A stretch of DNA of 64,000 nucleotides from Daphnia carinata (GCF_022539665.2 NC_081340.1:6881357-6945356), one strand, 5' to 3'. Positions 12,205 through 24,129 are shown, counted from the first letter of the stretch. Program-made: numbers and translations. The notes: generated by a model from the sequence alone, not told the origin.

Positions 12205-14460
12205 ATGATCTCCACCACGTCCGTCGGGCCAAGGTCGGCGACGCAGCGCAAACGCCAAAGATTGGATCAGCTGGTCGGCAGAATTGCTCACTTGGTCGGC
12301 AGTGCTCCCATTGGTAGGATCACGAGTAGCGCTAATAGTAGTGGTTGTGGTGGTCCGGTCGGAAGGAACAAGAACCGCAACGGCCACAACAACAACAACA
12401 ACGGCATTCGTAACAGTAGCTTACGCAACAACAACAACAACAGTGGTGAGGGCGAGGTCGAGAACATCGACCAGCGTGGTGGACGCATTTGCGTCAGTCT
12501 CTCCGAAGAAGAAGAAGAAGAAGAAGACGACGACGACGACGACGACGACGAAGAAGAAGAAGAAGAACACGAGGACGAAGAAGAGGAGGACGAAGAAGAC
12601 GAAGGATTGCCCGTCTCCGTCAGCATGGAGTCTTCCGTTGGCAGTGGCGAGTCTCCTTCTCCTCAGCAACAAGCTTTGATGTCGCGTCTGCGAGTGCGGG
12701 GCAATCTCCGGCACATCCACCATCAGCACCTGCATCCGCACCAGCACAGCGGGGGTCAAGTGTTCAGCTTCGACCACGTCGTGCCATCAGTCATGTCGGC
12801 GGCCATCTGCTCGTCTCAGAGGAGCGCCATCAAGACGCAGAGCGACGAGGAAGGCGAAGAGGAGGTCTTCAGTCCCGGACTGGGCCTGACGCCGTCCTTC
12901 TCCGACCGGCTGACGCTCAGTCCGTGCAGCCAGAGCAGCACCACCGTCGACTCGCCCAGTGGCATCTCTTTCAGCCCGCTGAGCTTCGCAGCCGAACCGC
13001 CGACCAACGACGACCCGTCGGCGGCGGCCGCCAACGCGTTTAGCCGCACTCGATCGCTCACGGCGTCGGAAGCGACGCCCCTCAACTTGTCGACGTGCGG
13101 AGTCAGGGATCGAGGGCAGAATCACCATTTCTACCAGGCCGTCACTCCGCCGCACGCGTCCAGCTCGCCGTTTCATCATTCCATTAGCGGCCTGGTGGGT
13201 CAACCTCTGCGTCCGGCAGCCGCCGGCGTTTCTGGCAGCGGCTCTTCGTTGCTGCTGGACGTGGTGGAGCCGTCGAATCGGAGACGGGCCAGGTCCGATT
13301 CCGACTTGTGTAACGATACGGCCGATCGGCTAGCGGCCGGTGCCGAGTCCCTGCATCATCACGTGACGACGTCGGCCGCTCCGGCTTCGTGGGTCTTGAC
13401 GCCGGCCATGACAGCCGCGTCCCCCCGCCCTCAGTCGGTCAGCGGGAACGGCGGCAATGCTGGACATGGCCACCACCAACAGATGAGCCGGTTGGAGCAT
13501 TTGCGCCCTCCGCCGCTGATGGTCTCGCTCAAGCGCAATTCTTCCGACTCGACCGACAGCTGGTCGCCGCTTTTCGGACAACAAGAGTCGCCCGTCGACT
13601 TGTCGGTCCGTTCCGGCAGCAGCGTCAGCTCAGACAGCCCGAACCAGACGAGTACCAACACGAGCACGGCTTCCGTCTCGTCTTCCGAACTCCTGTCGGC
13701 CTTTTCGTCCCCACTTTCCGGCGGACTGGAGACGCCCCCTCCATCGCAGATGACGGTGACATCGTCGCGTCTGGGCAAGTCGCGCGGGTCGCGGCTCAAG
13801 GTGTTGACGAGGAGCCTCTCTCTGTCGCAGTATCTCTCGGCCGAGTATTTGTCCTCATCCGTCGACCTGTCCGGACCGGACAGCGAGACCGTCTCGCCCA
13901 TCATGGCCGCTCCTCTTTTGCTGCCGGGCGTCGGCCATCTTCCGGGCGCAACGACGGCGGCCGCGTTCGGCTGCGACATTTGCGGCCAAATTTTCGACCA
14001 ACACGATCGACTCGTGAAACATTTGATGTCGCGTCACAAGTTGCCCGTTCAGCTGCAGCGGGCAACGCCGACGTTGCTCAATAATGGCGGCAGTGGCCCG
14101 GCAGCTGCCGGCGCAGCTGGGCCCGGTCCGGTCACCGACTCTGGCGTCGTGGTCAAGGGTTACCAGTGCGACGTTTGCCAAAGGCCGTTTGCCCGCAGCG
14201 ATATGCTGACTCGTCACATGCGTCTGCACACAGGACTCAAGCCGTACACATGTCGGATTTGCGGCCAGGTGTTTTCACGCTCGGACCATCTCAGCACTCA
14301 CCAGAGGACGCACACGGGAGAGAAGCCCTACCGCTGCCCGCAGTGCTCCTACGCCGCCTGTCGCCGGGATATGATTACGCGGCATCTTAGGACGCACACC
14401 CGCAGCGAAGATTTGGACTTGGGCCACGTTTCCGATCCGCGATGCAAAGATTCCGGTTAA
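12205..14460 (+). CDS. klu: EGR/WT1-class C2H2 zinc-finger transcription factor, klumpfuss-like
   Basis: Single large coding exon of 751 residues from the first ATG after an in-frame stop. Four C2H2 fingers lie at the C terminus. Finger 1 is isolated (C590, C593, H606, H611). Fingers 2-4 are contiguous (about 655-731), joined by TGLKPYT and TGEKPYR linkers, with recognition helices RSDMLTR, RSDHLST and CRRDMITR. The RSD helices place it in the EGR/WT1 group that binds GC-rich DNA in the nucleus. The one-plus-three arrangement and total size fit my memory of insect klumpfuss, a neural and cell-fate regulator. The N-terminal three quarters is low complexity: Asn runs, an acidic run at about 101-133, His- and Ser-rich parts. 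PLNLS and SPVDLSVR resemble PxDLS CtBP-binding motifs (inference). GC-rich codon use contrasts with the AT-rich flanks. Family assignment is firm; the exact orthologue less so. Confidence 0.72.
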   Translation: MISTTSVGPRSATQRKRQRLDQLVGRIAHLVGSAPIGRITSSANSSGCGGPVGRNKNRNGHNNNNNGIRNSSLRNNNNNSGEGEVENIDQRGGRICVSLSEEEEEEEDDDDDDDDEEEEEEHEDEEEEDEEDEGLPVSVSMESSVGSGESPSPQQQALMSRLRVRGNLRHIHHQHLHPHQHSGGQVFSFDHVVPSVMSAAICSSQRSAIKTQSDEEGEEEVFSPGLGLTPSFSDRLTLSPCSQSSTTVDSPSGISFSPLSFAAEPPTNDDPSAAAANAFSRTRSLTASEATPLNLSTCGVRDRGQNHHFYQAVTPPHASSSPFHHSISGLVGQPLRPAAAGVSGSGSSLLLDVVEPSNRRRARSDSDLCNDTADRLAAGAESLHHHVTTSAAPASWVLTPAMTAASPRPQSVSGNGGNAGHGHHQQMSRLEHLRPPPLMVSLKRNSSDSTDSWSPLFGQQESPVDLSVRSGSSVSSDSPNQTSTNTSTASVSSSELLSAFSSPLSGGLETPPPSQMTVTSSRLGKSRGSRLKVLTRSLSLSQYLSAEYLSSSVDLSGPDSETVSPIMAAPLLLPGVGHLPGATTAAAFGCDICGQIFDQHDRLVKHLMSRHKLPVQLQRATPTLLNNGGSGPAAAGAAGPGPVTDSGVVVKGYQCDVCQRPFARSDMLTRHMRLHTGLKPYTCRICGQVFSRSDHLSTHQRTHTGEKPYRCPQCSYAACRRDMITRHLRTHTRSEDLDLGHVSDPRCKDSG
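12505..12603 (+). repeat. GAA/GAC trinucleotide repeat coding an acidic run
   Basis: Interrupted GAA, GAC and GAG repeats encode about 33 residues that are nearly all Glu or Asp, including eight consecutive Asp. The run lies between an Asn-rich segment and the central Ser-rich part of the zinc-finger protein. Such runs vary in length between alleles. Confidence 0.95.
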
Positions 14461-17224
14461 CACACACACACATAAAAAAAAAAATAAATAAAATGAAATA
14501 AAAGCCAAACAAAAAAAGAAAAAAATAAAGAATAATAATAATAAAAAAATTAATAAAAAGAAGAAAGCAAAAAAAAAAAAAAAAAAGAAAAGAGGAGGAA
14601 ACAAAAACAATGTATTCCGGGCGGAATGACAAAAAACTGTCATCACCCAGTACACCATTCCCCGTGTGTGTGTGTGTAACAATCTGTCATTGATCTTTTT
14701 TTTTTTTATGTGTGTGTATATCTCTTGCTTATTTGTGTGTTGCTACACATCTTCTTGCCCTGTCCCTTATCCTATTGGAAAGAAATGCAGAGACCGGGAT
14801 GGATTGCGGATGGCCAAATTCCAATGCACTCACAATGTTTTTGTGTCTAAACAGCAAAAGAAGAACAAGGAGGGGAAAAAAACGTCATGATGACGATGTT
14901 TTTCTATCCGTTTTTTTTTTTTTTTTTTGCTTCTTCTTCTTTTCGTTTCTTGTCTTTCTTGCTCTCGTTTCCTTCCTTTTAGCGAAAGAAGGAAGTTTTT
15001 AACACAAAAAAAAAAAGCGCATCCACCCGGAATTTTCTTGTGATCCAGGCTACTCGTTGCCCTTCCGCCTCTTTCTTTTTCTCTCCCTGTTTTTTTTTCT
15101 TTCTTTGAAATTTCGACAACAAAAAAAAAAAAAGATAAGAAGAAAAAGATGAAAAAAAAATCTAAATTATAAAAACTCTCCAATTGAATTTGCTCCATTC
15201 CATTTCGATGACTCGGTGACCTGAGTGTTTTCTCTCTTTTTTTTTTTTTTTTTTTTTTTGCCATTATTGCTCTGCCTCCTTACCCCGCTGGCCGTGTCTT
15301 ACAAATATCGCCATTCGCTGATGGCGGTTCAATTGTTTCCATTTTTCTTTTCACTAGAGGCCAATTGCACAGGCTCACGTAGGGAGAAATTGAAAAAGAG
15401 CTCTCGTTAATATGATTCCAAATCCCGACACTTCGTTTCTCTCTCTCTCCAATCGTCTATAATTAGCGCAGGATGCGTTGAAAACAAGTCCCCATCGAGT
15501 TATGTATAATGTTTGTATAAAATACCTGAAGATTGTGTTCACGAAACTCTTTTTTTTTTCCCCTTTCTAATGTTGTCACCACAGAGCCCAAACAACATCC
15601 ACACCTTTTCATTTTCTATCCTCCCTCCATTATTTTCTTTTTTTTCTTTTCATTTTCTTGAAAGAATTCTTTTTTCCATCGTTAATGTGTGCTGGGTTGT
15701 GGATAAGTCGTGTCATGATTACCCACATTATCTCTCGTGTTCGTGCGAGCGCGAGCGAGATTGAGCTCACCGGCCGCTATCGTCATTATACCGACCTCTT
15801 GCTAGTTTTTCTTCTCCGTCTAACCCCGCCCAGCACTCAAAACACAAACAGAGAGAAAGAAAAAAAAAAAAAAAAAAGAAAGATTTTTTTTTTTTTTTTT
15901 TCTTTAAAGAAAAGAAAAAAAATGAGGTTAAAACGACAAGGAGAACAAACAAGTGTGCAGTTGCGCAGTGGGTTTTTTTCTAAATTTTTCTTCTTCTTTT
16001 TTTTGTGTACGCAACGGACCTCACAAATCAGATCGGATCGTCACCAGATTCAGTATCGGTTCCGCCGGATCAATTTTGTATTTCCCCCCTTTTTATTTGG
16101 CTCTCTCTACTCGCTCACATGACCCTAAAAAAAAAAGAAAATTTTAGACGTCGTTCGTTTTTTTTTCTTGTCTCTCTAAAATAGATATACAGAAAAATTT
16201 ATACTTTATACATATAATTAGTAATACTATTATGCCTCTTGAAATATGTCCTTGTTTCGATGTGTGTGTGTATGTGTGTTACGTATTCCGCGAGCTCAGT
16301 ACAAGAATTGTATAAAAATATGTGCGCCCACACACACACACACACGTGTAGTTTTGTTTAATTTTTTTTTTTTTGCTCCACTCCACTCTCTATATGGCTC
16401 ATCAAATTTTGTCCTGAATTGTATGAATAACCCCTTTTTTTGTATCATCTTTTTAGCCCCGTGTGTTTCACTTCCTCTCGCCATCTCCCGCCCATTTATG
16501 GGTCGAACAGAGATTCAAAACAATAAAACAAAAAAAAAAGAATCACACGAGGATGGTGATGACAACAGCTTCTGTTCGTTCAAACAAACCGAGAGGATTG
16601 AATTGCAAATGTTTTTTTTTTTTTTGTTGAGAGATGTGATTAAATACTCGGATGAGCAGGGCCATGACGTAGTGCGATTACACCTCCTTCAATTAAAAAA
16701 AAAAAATAAAAAAACAGCCACAAATAATGTTATATGATATGTGTGATGACTGAAAAAGGAACGCAAACCCGGTCTGACGTGATGAGATGATAAAAGAAAT
16801 TGAAGATAAGGCTAAATACACACAAACACACACTGTCGAACATGACTGACTTTTCAGTTATTATTTTCACATCACTTCTCATGACAATTCATTGAGATTA
16901 ATAATCATTTGCACATAAAAAAACAAAAGATCAGTTATGAACAAGAAGCATATAAGAACATGTCGATACATTCGCTGCTCGTAGAGAACATTGCTGGAAC
17001 AAAGATCTGGTAAAAAACGTAAGATGATAATAGCTCCAACCGAACCTGATCTAAGAGAAGACGAACTAATCGGATGGGAAAGAAAAATCTAAGGGAAAAA
17101 ACTAAATGCCAAAAGTATATATTAAGTAATGTCGGTTGGCTCGGTGGTCCACCCGACTGCGTGTGGACACTATAGACATATTGAATTAATAAGACGTGAA
17201 GAATTTCTGGTAGCTGGAATTGTG
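14461..17224. other. 3' flank of the zinc-finger gene and intergenic DNA
   Basis: No gene is visible. The first few hundred bases after the stop contain several AATAAA-like signals (from about 14484) suitable for 3' end formation. The rest is homopolymer-rich AT DNA with short GT/CA repeats. Homopolymer density falls sharply near 16.9 kb, shortly before the RNF41 stop codon. Confidence 0.6.
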
Positions 17225-18438
17225 TCACTCTACTCCGTGAGCAAAAATCATGATGAGACCGGGCTCTAGTATCATGTCCGGATTCATGTGTCCGTTGTCG
17301 CAGGCCATGACGGCCACGGCTTGCTTTCCCGGGATCCTTCTGCAGACGTACGACTCGTATTGACGTCGGTTAAGTTGGCGTATTTCCAAGGAAGACAGTC
17401 CCGTCGGCCATCTCCTTTCGTGAGCGTTTTCCATCAGATCTTGAATTATGTGAGGAGGACAACCCGATTCGGAAAGTGCTCTCTTGATCATTGCCTGCAA
17501 CTTTAAAAAGTTACAGTATCCAATTGGCTTCGGCGAAACTGTTGAGGATATTACCTGTAGCACCGTGTCAGGGGTCGAGATCATGCCGCCCCAACGGAGG
17601 ACCCGGGCTTTGGGAAGTGTTTCCGCCCAGCGTCGCACTTCGTCGGCTTCCATCTGATCTGCTAAGATCCTTAAGGATGGATTGGCATTTCGCATGGCTA
17701 GCATGTAGTCCTTTAAGAGTTGAAGTTCTCGTTTTTGTTCTCCCATCTGAAATTTGCTTTCGGCTACTTCAGCCTGCACTTCAACTAGTTTCGATTGCTG
17801 AGCCTGCATCAGTGATCTCAGCTCTCTCACGCAGTTGTGTTCCTAGAAAGAGTTGAAATGATATCATCCTGAAAACAGAAGGAAAAACATGCCTATACAG
17901 TTTGCTTACTTTCAATTCATCTTTTGGCACTACTAGCCCACAGCCAAGTTCACATGGTACAGGTCTCTTAGGGTTGAATTCACATTCTTGTACGTGAGAC
18001 TCTAGGGCATCTAACTTCAATATTGCTGTGCATCCATAAACAGAGTTATCGCAAGTGAGTTGTAGCCTGGAATCATAATTAGAAAGCTTAAAATCTGTTT
18101 ATTCCTGATTTCAATTTTACAAGTCACTAACCTATACAGGAGATTACGAAGTATCCGTGGCACAGGTCTTAGCTGAGGGGGTGTTATGTTTTGTCTGTCA
18201 ACAGGACAAGTTGGTTGTCTTGAAAGCCATTCATGAATACATGCAGAGCAAAATGCATGCTCACAATGTGGTGCCTGCAAACAGAAAAGTGTGGTGTCAG
18301 TCACCTTGGCCATGTTTACAGGTATTTACAGAAGTGCACTGCGATTACCTGTAACGGATTTTCGAGAACGGAGGAACAAATTGGACACAACAGTTCCTCA
18401 TCTACTTCACCTTGAAATCTGTTGATTTCAATCCCCAT
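17225..18438 (-). CDS. RNF41: E3 ubiquitin-protein ligase RNF41/Nrdp1 (fly elgi)
   Basis: Five coding exons: 18349-18438, 18132-18274, 17910-18066, 17555-17842 and 17225-17494, all with GT-AG borders and matching phases, giving 315 residues (vertebrate RNF41 is 317). N-terminal RING of the C3HC3D type (C18, C21, C34, H36, C39, C42, C53, D56), with Asp as last zinc ligand as in Nrdp1. A TRAF-type zinc region follows (about 79-135, from LTCDNSVYGC to PKDELKEHNC), then a coiled coil (about 140-180) and the conserved C-terminal substrate-binding domain ending PGLIMIFAHGVE. Family members ubiquitinate receptor tyrosine kinases of the ErbB3 type, BRUCE and others in the cytosol. The vertebrate terminal Glu-Ile is missing. 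Identification rests on near-colinear similarity throughout. Confidence 0.96.
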
Positions 18439-18890
18439 AATAAACGGCCAAAAACAGGCAGGGAAAACGCTGACCTAATTAATTAAATACACTGGCAATA
18501 TCACAAAAGGTTGTGTTCCTTCCCTTCCTTTAGCAGGCAACAGAAATGACGGAAATCTAAGCGATAGCAGCGCCATCGCGTGGTAAAAAATCAAGGTTGT
18601 ATTTCACTGCCTAACGGGCATTGAGAAAAGCTTAAATGCGGACTGCCACCTTGTCTAACTCCCATTTGAATCCAGGCTGTCGGCGTAGTAACATGTAAGT
18701 AAGTAGTTGATTCAGTTGTATTATATGATTCATATTCAGTTGTTATCAGTTATACCTCCTGCTAGATGGGAATTTGAGTTTTTAAGCATACTAGGTTCAG
18801 TAAATCGTGATAAATGTGTAATGTGATAAGTGGCAAAATTTACTTCATAGCCGTCATACTCATTAATTGAGATAATTGACAATTTTCAGG
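18439..18890 (+). promoter_or_regulatory. Divergent promoter region beside RNF41
   Basis: The region between the RNF41 start codon and the plus-strand exon at 18890 lacks homopolymers and coding potential. A donor (ACAT followed by GTAAGTAAG, exon end 18694) suggests a non-coding first exon on the plus strand, so this could be a bidirectional promoter. Evidence is splice-signal pattern only. Confidence 0.3.
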
Positions 18891-19135
18891 ATGTCTGACG
18901 ATAACTGCATTGGCATTTCAGAAAATCTAATGCCGACTCGTCATCCATCTGCCTATGAGGCTGCATCCCATTGTGGGAGACCTGTACTGGTGAGGTTTTT
19001 AGATAATGAAAGATAAATAATGATTAATAAAATAAAATATAAGTTTTAAATTTTGATTTGGTTAATTTAAGTGATTAAATTGTATTTTTCTATGCCTAGT
19101 CCTCCATTGCACGGCCAGTGGAATGTTCTCACTGA
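18891..19135 (+). other. Possible spliced transcript with a 44-codon open frame
   Basis: An exon bounded by TTTTCAG at 18889 and a GTGAGG donor at 18990 is open from ATG 18891 for 33 codons (starts MSDDNCIGISEN). A second exon from 19100 continues in phase for 11 codons to TGA at 19133. Further splice-like boundaries appear downstream (about 19230-19730), but those exons are not coding in a common frame. It could be a short-protein gene, a decayed gene, or a non-coding snoRNA host. I do not recognise the peptide. Confidence 0.3.
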
Positions 19136-19531
19136 TCAGCATTTCATGGTTGTGGTGAAATGATATTCTAATGTGATAGACCTGAAGACGCATGGTGGCA
19201 GTGTTTAATTGCCTTGCAGTCTGGTGTTTTGTAAGTATTTCACATACCTTTTCATTACTGAGTTTAAAGTTATAATTGTATTCTACTTAGTTTTGGGAGA
19301 GAGGAAGTCTACAGTGATTTTCTTTTCTTCATGGAGCACTGGAGAAGGCAATTGTGAGTTCGAGGAATTATGATAAATCGTTATTTAAATGTTGATTGAC
19401 TTTTCTTGTGTCATTTAGGTTTAACAAATCATGGGCAGTAGTTCTGATGTAACTGTTGGGAATCTGCTGGAGTTAGTAACCAACTCATTTCTGGTACAAA
19501 TTGTTATTTGCCCATTTTGTATTCTTTTATG

Positions 19532-19583
19532 GTGATGATCTATTTCCCGTGTTTCTGATTAACATGAAGAATGAAATTTCTGA
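19532..19583 (+). ncRNA. Candidate intronic box C/D snoRNA
   Basis: GTGATGA (box C, 19532-19538) and CTGA (box D, 19580-19583) flank about 40 bases with an internal CTGA (19555-19558, D'-like) and ATGAAGA (19564-19570, C'-like). It lies inside a putative intron of the poorly coding spliced transcript. There is no clear terminal stem, which weakens the call, and I cannot assign a target. Confidence 0.25.
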
Positions 19584-19774
19584 TTTTAGATATCTAAGTT
19601 ATGGTAGGTTGCTTAGTTGGTAGAATTTAACATTGGTTCTTTGATCTTGTATTTTAGTGTGATCCAGTACAGATAGTGGGAGTTAATTGGCATGGCGTAT
19701 ACGTTGTCGATGCCATTTTCCTTGGGATTAGGTAATTATGCCGCAATTCGTTATGATAAATGTACGTTTCTGCT

Positions 19775-19836
19775 GTGATGAAAACGAGTTACCGTTTGAT
19801 TTTCGTGAAAATATTCTTTAGGCTGTAATTTTCTGA
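19775..19836 (+). ncRNA. Second candidate intronic box C/D snoRNA
   Basis: GTGATGA (19775-19781) and CTGA (19833-19836) are spaced as in box C/D snoRNAs, in the next putative intron downstream. Internal C'/D' boxes are poor and no terminal stem is evident. Its value comes from being in the neighbouring intron of the same candidate host. Confidence 0.2.
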
Positions 19837-19839
19837 CAT

Positions 19840-20690
19840 TTTAAAATCTAAATATTCTTCTTATTGTCTGGCTTAGTTATCGAATTAAGTTTATATATAA
19901 TTTTCATTTCATGATATTCCTGGTCGGCAATAGCTGTGGTGAGTTTGATCTTTGGGCGTGACATTGCTACTTGTAGGCATGTTAGCGTTTCCTGTCTGGT
20001 ATCGGTTGGCCGCGCATCTAGGTTTGGGACACTTCGCTCGCGTTTAAGGTAAAAAAGGAGTAGAGTAAGATTGTTTTTTCTTCGGCATGTAATGTTTCGA
20101 AAAATTCTTTGTTTATATTAAATGGGGTGCCTTTTCTGCGGTTGGAACGCCGGATCTAAAGGGGAATGCTCAAGTGAAAATATCGGTGTTATGGAAAATT
20201 TTTGTGGTAAATATATTAAAATTTTCGTCTGCAGTCAATATACCAGCAAGTAATTTGTTTAATGTGTATGGATTCGTTAATAGATACATGAATATACTGG
20301 ATCTTAGGGGACTTCAATTTTTTTGTATATGGTATAATCGGCTTGCCAACTAGAATGATCTGACTAATGGTTAATAGCGAAAACAATTTTAAATTCTTGT
20401 CATTTAACTTTGTTAATTACGCCTCCAGTGATAAATTTGAAGTAATGTTCGAAGAATATCTGTAATGCATGTTATGTAGTAGTACAAATTATCTAACTAC
20501 ATTAATATTTTATTTATAAAATAAATACGCATAAGTTTTTTATTTGGAAAAATTTTTTCGTGTTTTTTCATACATTATTATTTTTGAGCTATTTCTTACA
20601 TACTAATGTACGTTGATTCTCCATCATAACTTAAAATCCCTTCGAAACTTGAAATTTTTTGAAGTGTGGATTTATGAGGTACTTTAGCCT
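19840..20690. other. AT-rich intergenic DNA, nothing recognised
   Basis: No open frame with splice support, no RNA gene and no repeat structure that I can identify. This is a transition from the RNF41 neighbourhood into the repeat cluster. Confidence 0.5.
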
Positions 20691-20756
20691 ACCAATGATT
20701 CAACGTACGGCTGATAGCTTGGAAACTTGTCGATAGATCACTCGGAAGCTTGCCCA

Positions 20757-20873
20757 AGTCCCCCCTTCCAAGTGGCCGCGTGGTGTTTTGCGGAACACGC
20801 TCAGTTGCCCTGGGAATTCGACGTTGTATCCATTGATCCCTACCAGGTAGCCCCCTCCAAGGGGCCACGTGGT
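20757..20873. repeat. Imperfect direct repeat of a GC-rich 25-mer
   Basis: Two copies of CCCCCTTCCAAGTGGCC-like sequence followed by a CGTGGTG core, about 92 bases apart (20758 and 20850), differing at a few positions. The second copy contains CACGTG. Part of a GC-richer 240-bp patch (20700-20940) with no coding evidence. Confidence 0.6.
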
Positions 20874-21062
20874 GGTGATGGGAAACAAGGCCCTGCTACC
20901 CTGACAGCTTTAACGCCAGCTACATGCCACAGTCTGTGACTCATCCCAATCAGGTATTCACACTTGGGCACATTGTTCAGCTATCTTAACTGAGTTTACC
21001 TCAAGGTGGGCACTAAAAGAAACATATCTATGACAGTGGTATATTTGGATATCATTTTGTTT

Positions 21063-21136
21063 AACCATGCAGGGAATTGAACTCTGTACTCTGTCTAGCG
21101 TGCAATTCCGATGTGCTACCATTAAGCCATGAATCC
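21063..21136 (-). repeat. tRNA-derived sequence (SINE head or tRNA pseudogene)
   Basis: On the minus strand the 74 bases contain an A-box-like TGGCTTAATGG and a B-box-like GTTCAATTCC at tRNA spacing, with a D-arm and a T-arm. The anticodon stem is mispaired and the loop reads ATTGCAC (Ala-TGC-like). The acceptor ends do not pair. It resembles the tRNA-like units in the palindrome spacer, so a tRNA-derived repeat family is likelier than a working tRNA. Confidence 0.6.
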
Positions 21137-21389
21137 TGTTATTAATTGGGCTATTTTTTCTGGTATCTTAAAGACAGCCTTCTTCACTTAGAAGAAGACT
21201 TAGATTCACTTAGACGAACGTGATTTTTTCTGATAAAGATTTTTATTAAAGCCGTTAGAGAAACAATGAACAATACAACAAAACGATAATCAAATGTAAT
21301 AAATCGCCTTCTCTTACCAACAGTCTTCCCTTTAAGCACTGAGTCTATTTGTCTAGTTAAAATGCTTGTAATATTGTTAGAAGAGCAGG

Positions 21390-21470
21390 TATGGCAATAA
21401 TTTTTACCCCCCCAAAAAAAAAATATCGGCCTTTTTTTCTGTTTCATTGCTATCGCCATCTAACGGTCAC
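21390..21470. repeat. Fragment of a short repeat family with TATGGCAA end
   Basis: Begins TATGGCAATAATTTTTACC, then C and A runs and ATATCGGCC, a pyrimidine stretch and GCCATCTAACGG. The same order of motifs recurs at 22056 and, inverted, near 26800-26920, which identifies a dispersed repeat whose end lies at TATGGCAA. Confidence 0.6.
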
Positions 21471-21510
21471 GTTTCTAGTTAATTCTCTACATACACTGAC
21501 CGAAAAAAAT

Positions 21511-21880
21511 TTTAAGCCCGACTAAATAAGCCGGACTTTCTGTTTTTTACGGTTAATTCAAAAAGTAGGAGCCTGATATAAAAATATACCCCATTTTCGT
21601 GATCAGCGATCAATTTCGAATCGGAATAATGTATTTTTAATGAAATCTAGGATTTGAAGAAAATTGGAAAAGTGAGAAGGCTATAGCATTCTTACTTTTT
21701 CAATTTTGGCAAAATTTTAGATTTCGCTTTAAATACATGGTTTCGATGCAGAATTGAACAGGCATCACGAATATGAGAGTTGTTTCTCTCGTGGGACTCA
21801 TACTTTTTGAATAAAACGTAAAAAACGGTGAAGTTGGGTCTAAGAAAATAAGCCCGAATAAAAAAATAAGCCCGACTTTA
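21511..21880. repeat. Palindromic hairpin element flanked by AAGCCCGACT repeats
   Basis: The left half (about 21527-21683) and right half (21683-21838) are imperfect inverted copies. TACGGTTAATTCAAAAAGTA on the left matches the complement of TACTTTTTGAATAAAACGTA on the right, and the centre is GAAGGCTATAGC. Outside the hairpin, AAGCCCGACT-type motifs occur in direct orientation on both sides (about 21513 and 21841-21870). A related half-copy follows at 21870-22050. The structure resembles a foldback or MITE-like element without coding capacity. Confidence 0.65.
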
Positions 21881-22055
21881 TATTTAAATGACGATTATTT
21901 CAAAAACGACTAACATGACAAAAAACAAATGGCTTTTTCTGAATCAGCGTTAAAAATGGGTTATACGGTGGGATTTTCTTCGCATTCCGAGAGATTTCGA
22001 TTTTTTCCGATTTTGACAAAAGTGAGAAGGCTATCCTTCTCATCATAGCAATCTA

Positions 22056-22163
22056 TGGCAAACCGTTTTACCCAAAAAAAAAAAAAAAAATATCGGCCTT
22101 TTTTTCTATTTCGCTGCTACCGTCATCTATCGGTTGGTAGGAGTAAAACAGAAAGTAAGGCCG

Positions 22164-22197
<34 letters not shown>

Positions 22198-22225
22198 GGG
22201 GGGGATTAAAACAGGTTGCCATACA
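22056..22225. repeat. Short inverted-repeat element with CGGCC core
   Basis: CTATGGCAAACCGTTTTACCC at the left and the complement-like GATTAAAACAGGTTGCCATA at the right form imperfect terminal inverted repeats. Inside, AATATCGGCCTT and AAGGCCGATATT form a second inverted pair bordering A and T homopolymers. About 170 bp, non-coding: a MITE-like unit. Confidence 0.65.
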
Positions 22226-22628
22226 TTGCATCAGACTTACCCATTCGCCAACCCAAGTGTGCATATGTCTTTCTTGGACAATTCTTTTATTTTGCTACTA
22301 TGTTTGGTAAACTGCTATTATGCCCAAGATTTTTGTCTTTGCATTTTAGGTTTCCTCTTAGATCATCTATACCTGATCATGTGTTCTAAAGTGATCTGCT
22401 TTCACAGCAGCTACATTTCTGTGTTCTTTTCCGTTGGTCTATGGTTCTGAATTGAGGCAGGTATATCTATTATGCTATGTCACTAAGTACTATAGGAAAA
22501 AGAATAACTGAAGTTGATTGAGATCTATTCTCATTCTCCTGGTATCCATCTCAATAGGTTTTTATTTGCTTTTCAACACCCATTTCATAGTGGTACGTGT
22601 GGCTTTGATTAATATTACCATAAAGACT

Positions 22629-24129
22629 GCTGAAAATGGGTGTGGTACAGAAACCCAGAAATGGCATGAGTTCAACATCAAACATGGATTAGGCACTTAA
22701 CGGTTTTTTGTTTATCGGAAAAGTATTTTTAATGCTATTATTTTGCATTCACAGAATTTTAGCAGGGGATCAAGTCAAATCTGGAAGTGTTACAAGATGG
22801 AAGAGTTGCCCTGTAGTTGAAAAAACACTGAGAGTGCATTACTGTTAAGGTATGAGGTAAAGTAATAGAGTAATGCAAATTGTCTAATGAGAAGTATCAT
22901 CTTGTGTTAATAAATCTGGTACAATCCTCATAGAATCCTTCATAGTGTCACAGCTAGAAGCCTCTAATAATTCTGCTTCTCTGGCTAAAGAACAACTTGT
23001 CCTTTACGTTCAGAGTGTTGGTGAAGCTGGATACTTAAATGGCCCTAAAGATGTTTCACTTTGCTGGCATTGCAGCGATGAACATCATACATGGACTCTT
23101 TAGGTATGAAAGGAATTTTCTTGAAAAAATTTTGAATTTATGACGAAGCATTTCTCCTCCTTTTTGCCAACCATGTCCAATCTACAACAAAAAATTTATC
23201 CAATAGGAAAGGATTTTCATATAGTGGGAACATAACTATCAACAATGCAACATTCTACGGGTGCTATTTTATCATTCAAGAGCCTTATACAATGATGTTC
23301 TCTGCAATTTGTATGGCCTTTCCCAGCTTCTGCCAGAAGTTGAATCTATGAGTCATGTAAGTCACATGAGCAACAATTGAGATGCTCAATGGTGTTGTTT
23401 TTCTTTTCTCAGTATAGGTTAATAGTAACATTGGATCTGAAAAGATTTTTGGTTGGGGCAAGACACTGAAAAAATTGTATTGATTGGATGGATGACATGA
23501 CATTGCTATACTTAATTCGGATTCCCCAGACGGTATTTGATATTAAAAAAATTGAAGTGCATATCTGGGCTCCCTTCTTTTCTGAAGCCCCGTTTCCCCT
23601 TGACTCATAATAAGCCCGTAGGGGGTCATGCCCCTACTGTACGGTATATATAAAAACAACATATACCGAGGTTTGGAGGGCTCTGTCCGGAAAGGGGACG
23701 TGGGGTGCCGCTTCGTCCGATGATGTGTTCACGGAGGGTGACGTGGCTGCCCACAAATCCGAATTAAAGGTTAATCGCTCCTGTAAAAATGTTCCAAATC
23801 TTCAGCTCTTCTTCCGGCTTCTCTTAGCCAATCACCGGGTAATCTCCCCGGTGGGTCAACAAGGCAGTGTCTCCCCCTGCCTGGGTTGACGGCAACTTTT
23901 GAAAGGGCTATTGTGCCTTTTTAAAGTTGCAAAAATAATTGTAATGTGCAGAGAATTGTCAATAAAATTTTTTTTATAAAATATTTTTTGCAAAATTCGT
24001 TTCTTTAATTGTCTGTGTTAGCTTTGTTCACACATTGCATCTATCAATTTTTTTTTTGGCTTTGCTTTATTTGTTTTTGTCACATTAGATGGTAAGGTGA
24101 CGGGTATTGGTTTATCGTTTATCTGTAAG
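22629..24129 (+). repeat. Left arm of a 3.5-kb inverted duplication
   Basis: From GCTGAAAATGGG at 22629 to CTGTAAG at 24129 this arm matches the reverse complement of 24648-26144 with point differences and small indels. The arm holds decayed coding sequence in its outer part (ENGCGTETQKWH at about 22629-22690; a frame coding SLAKEQLVLYVQSVGEAGYL at about 22978-23040) and an inner GC-richer part (23620-23900) with small hairpins such as CACCGGGTAATCTCCCCGGTG-like and a TATATATAAA tract. The copy differs enough from its partner to have aged, so it is not an assembly mirror of a single read. Confidence 0.85.

Noticed and set aside
12288-12777. Long open frames overlapping the zinc-finger exon in other frames (poly-Ser, poly-Arg)
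   Set aside because: They are alternative-frame readings of the GAA/GAC repeat inside the real coding exon.
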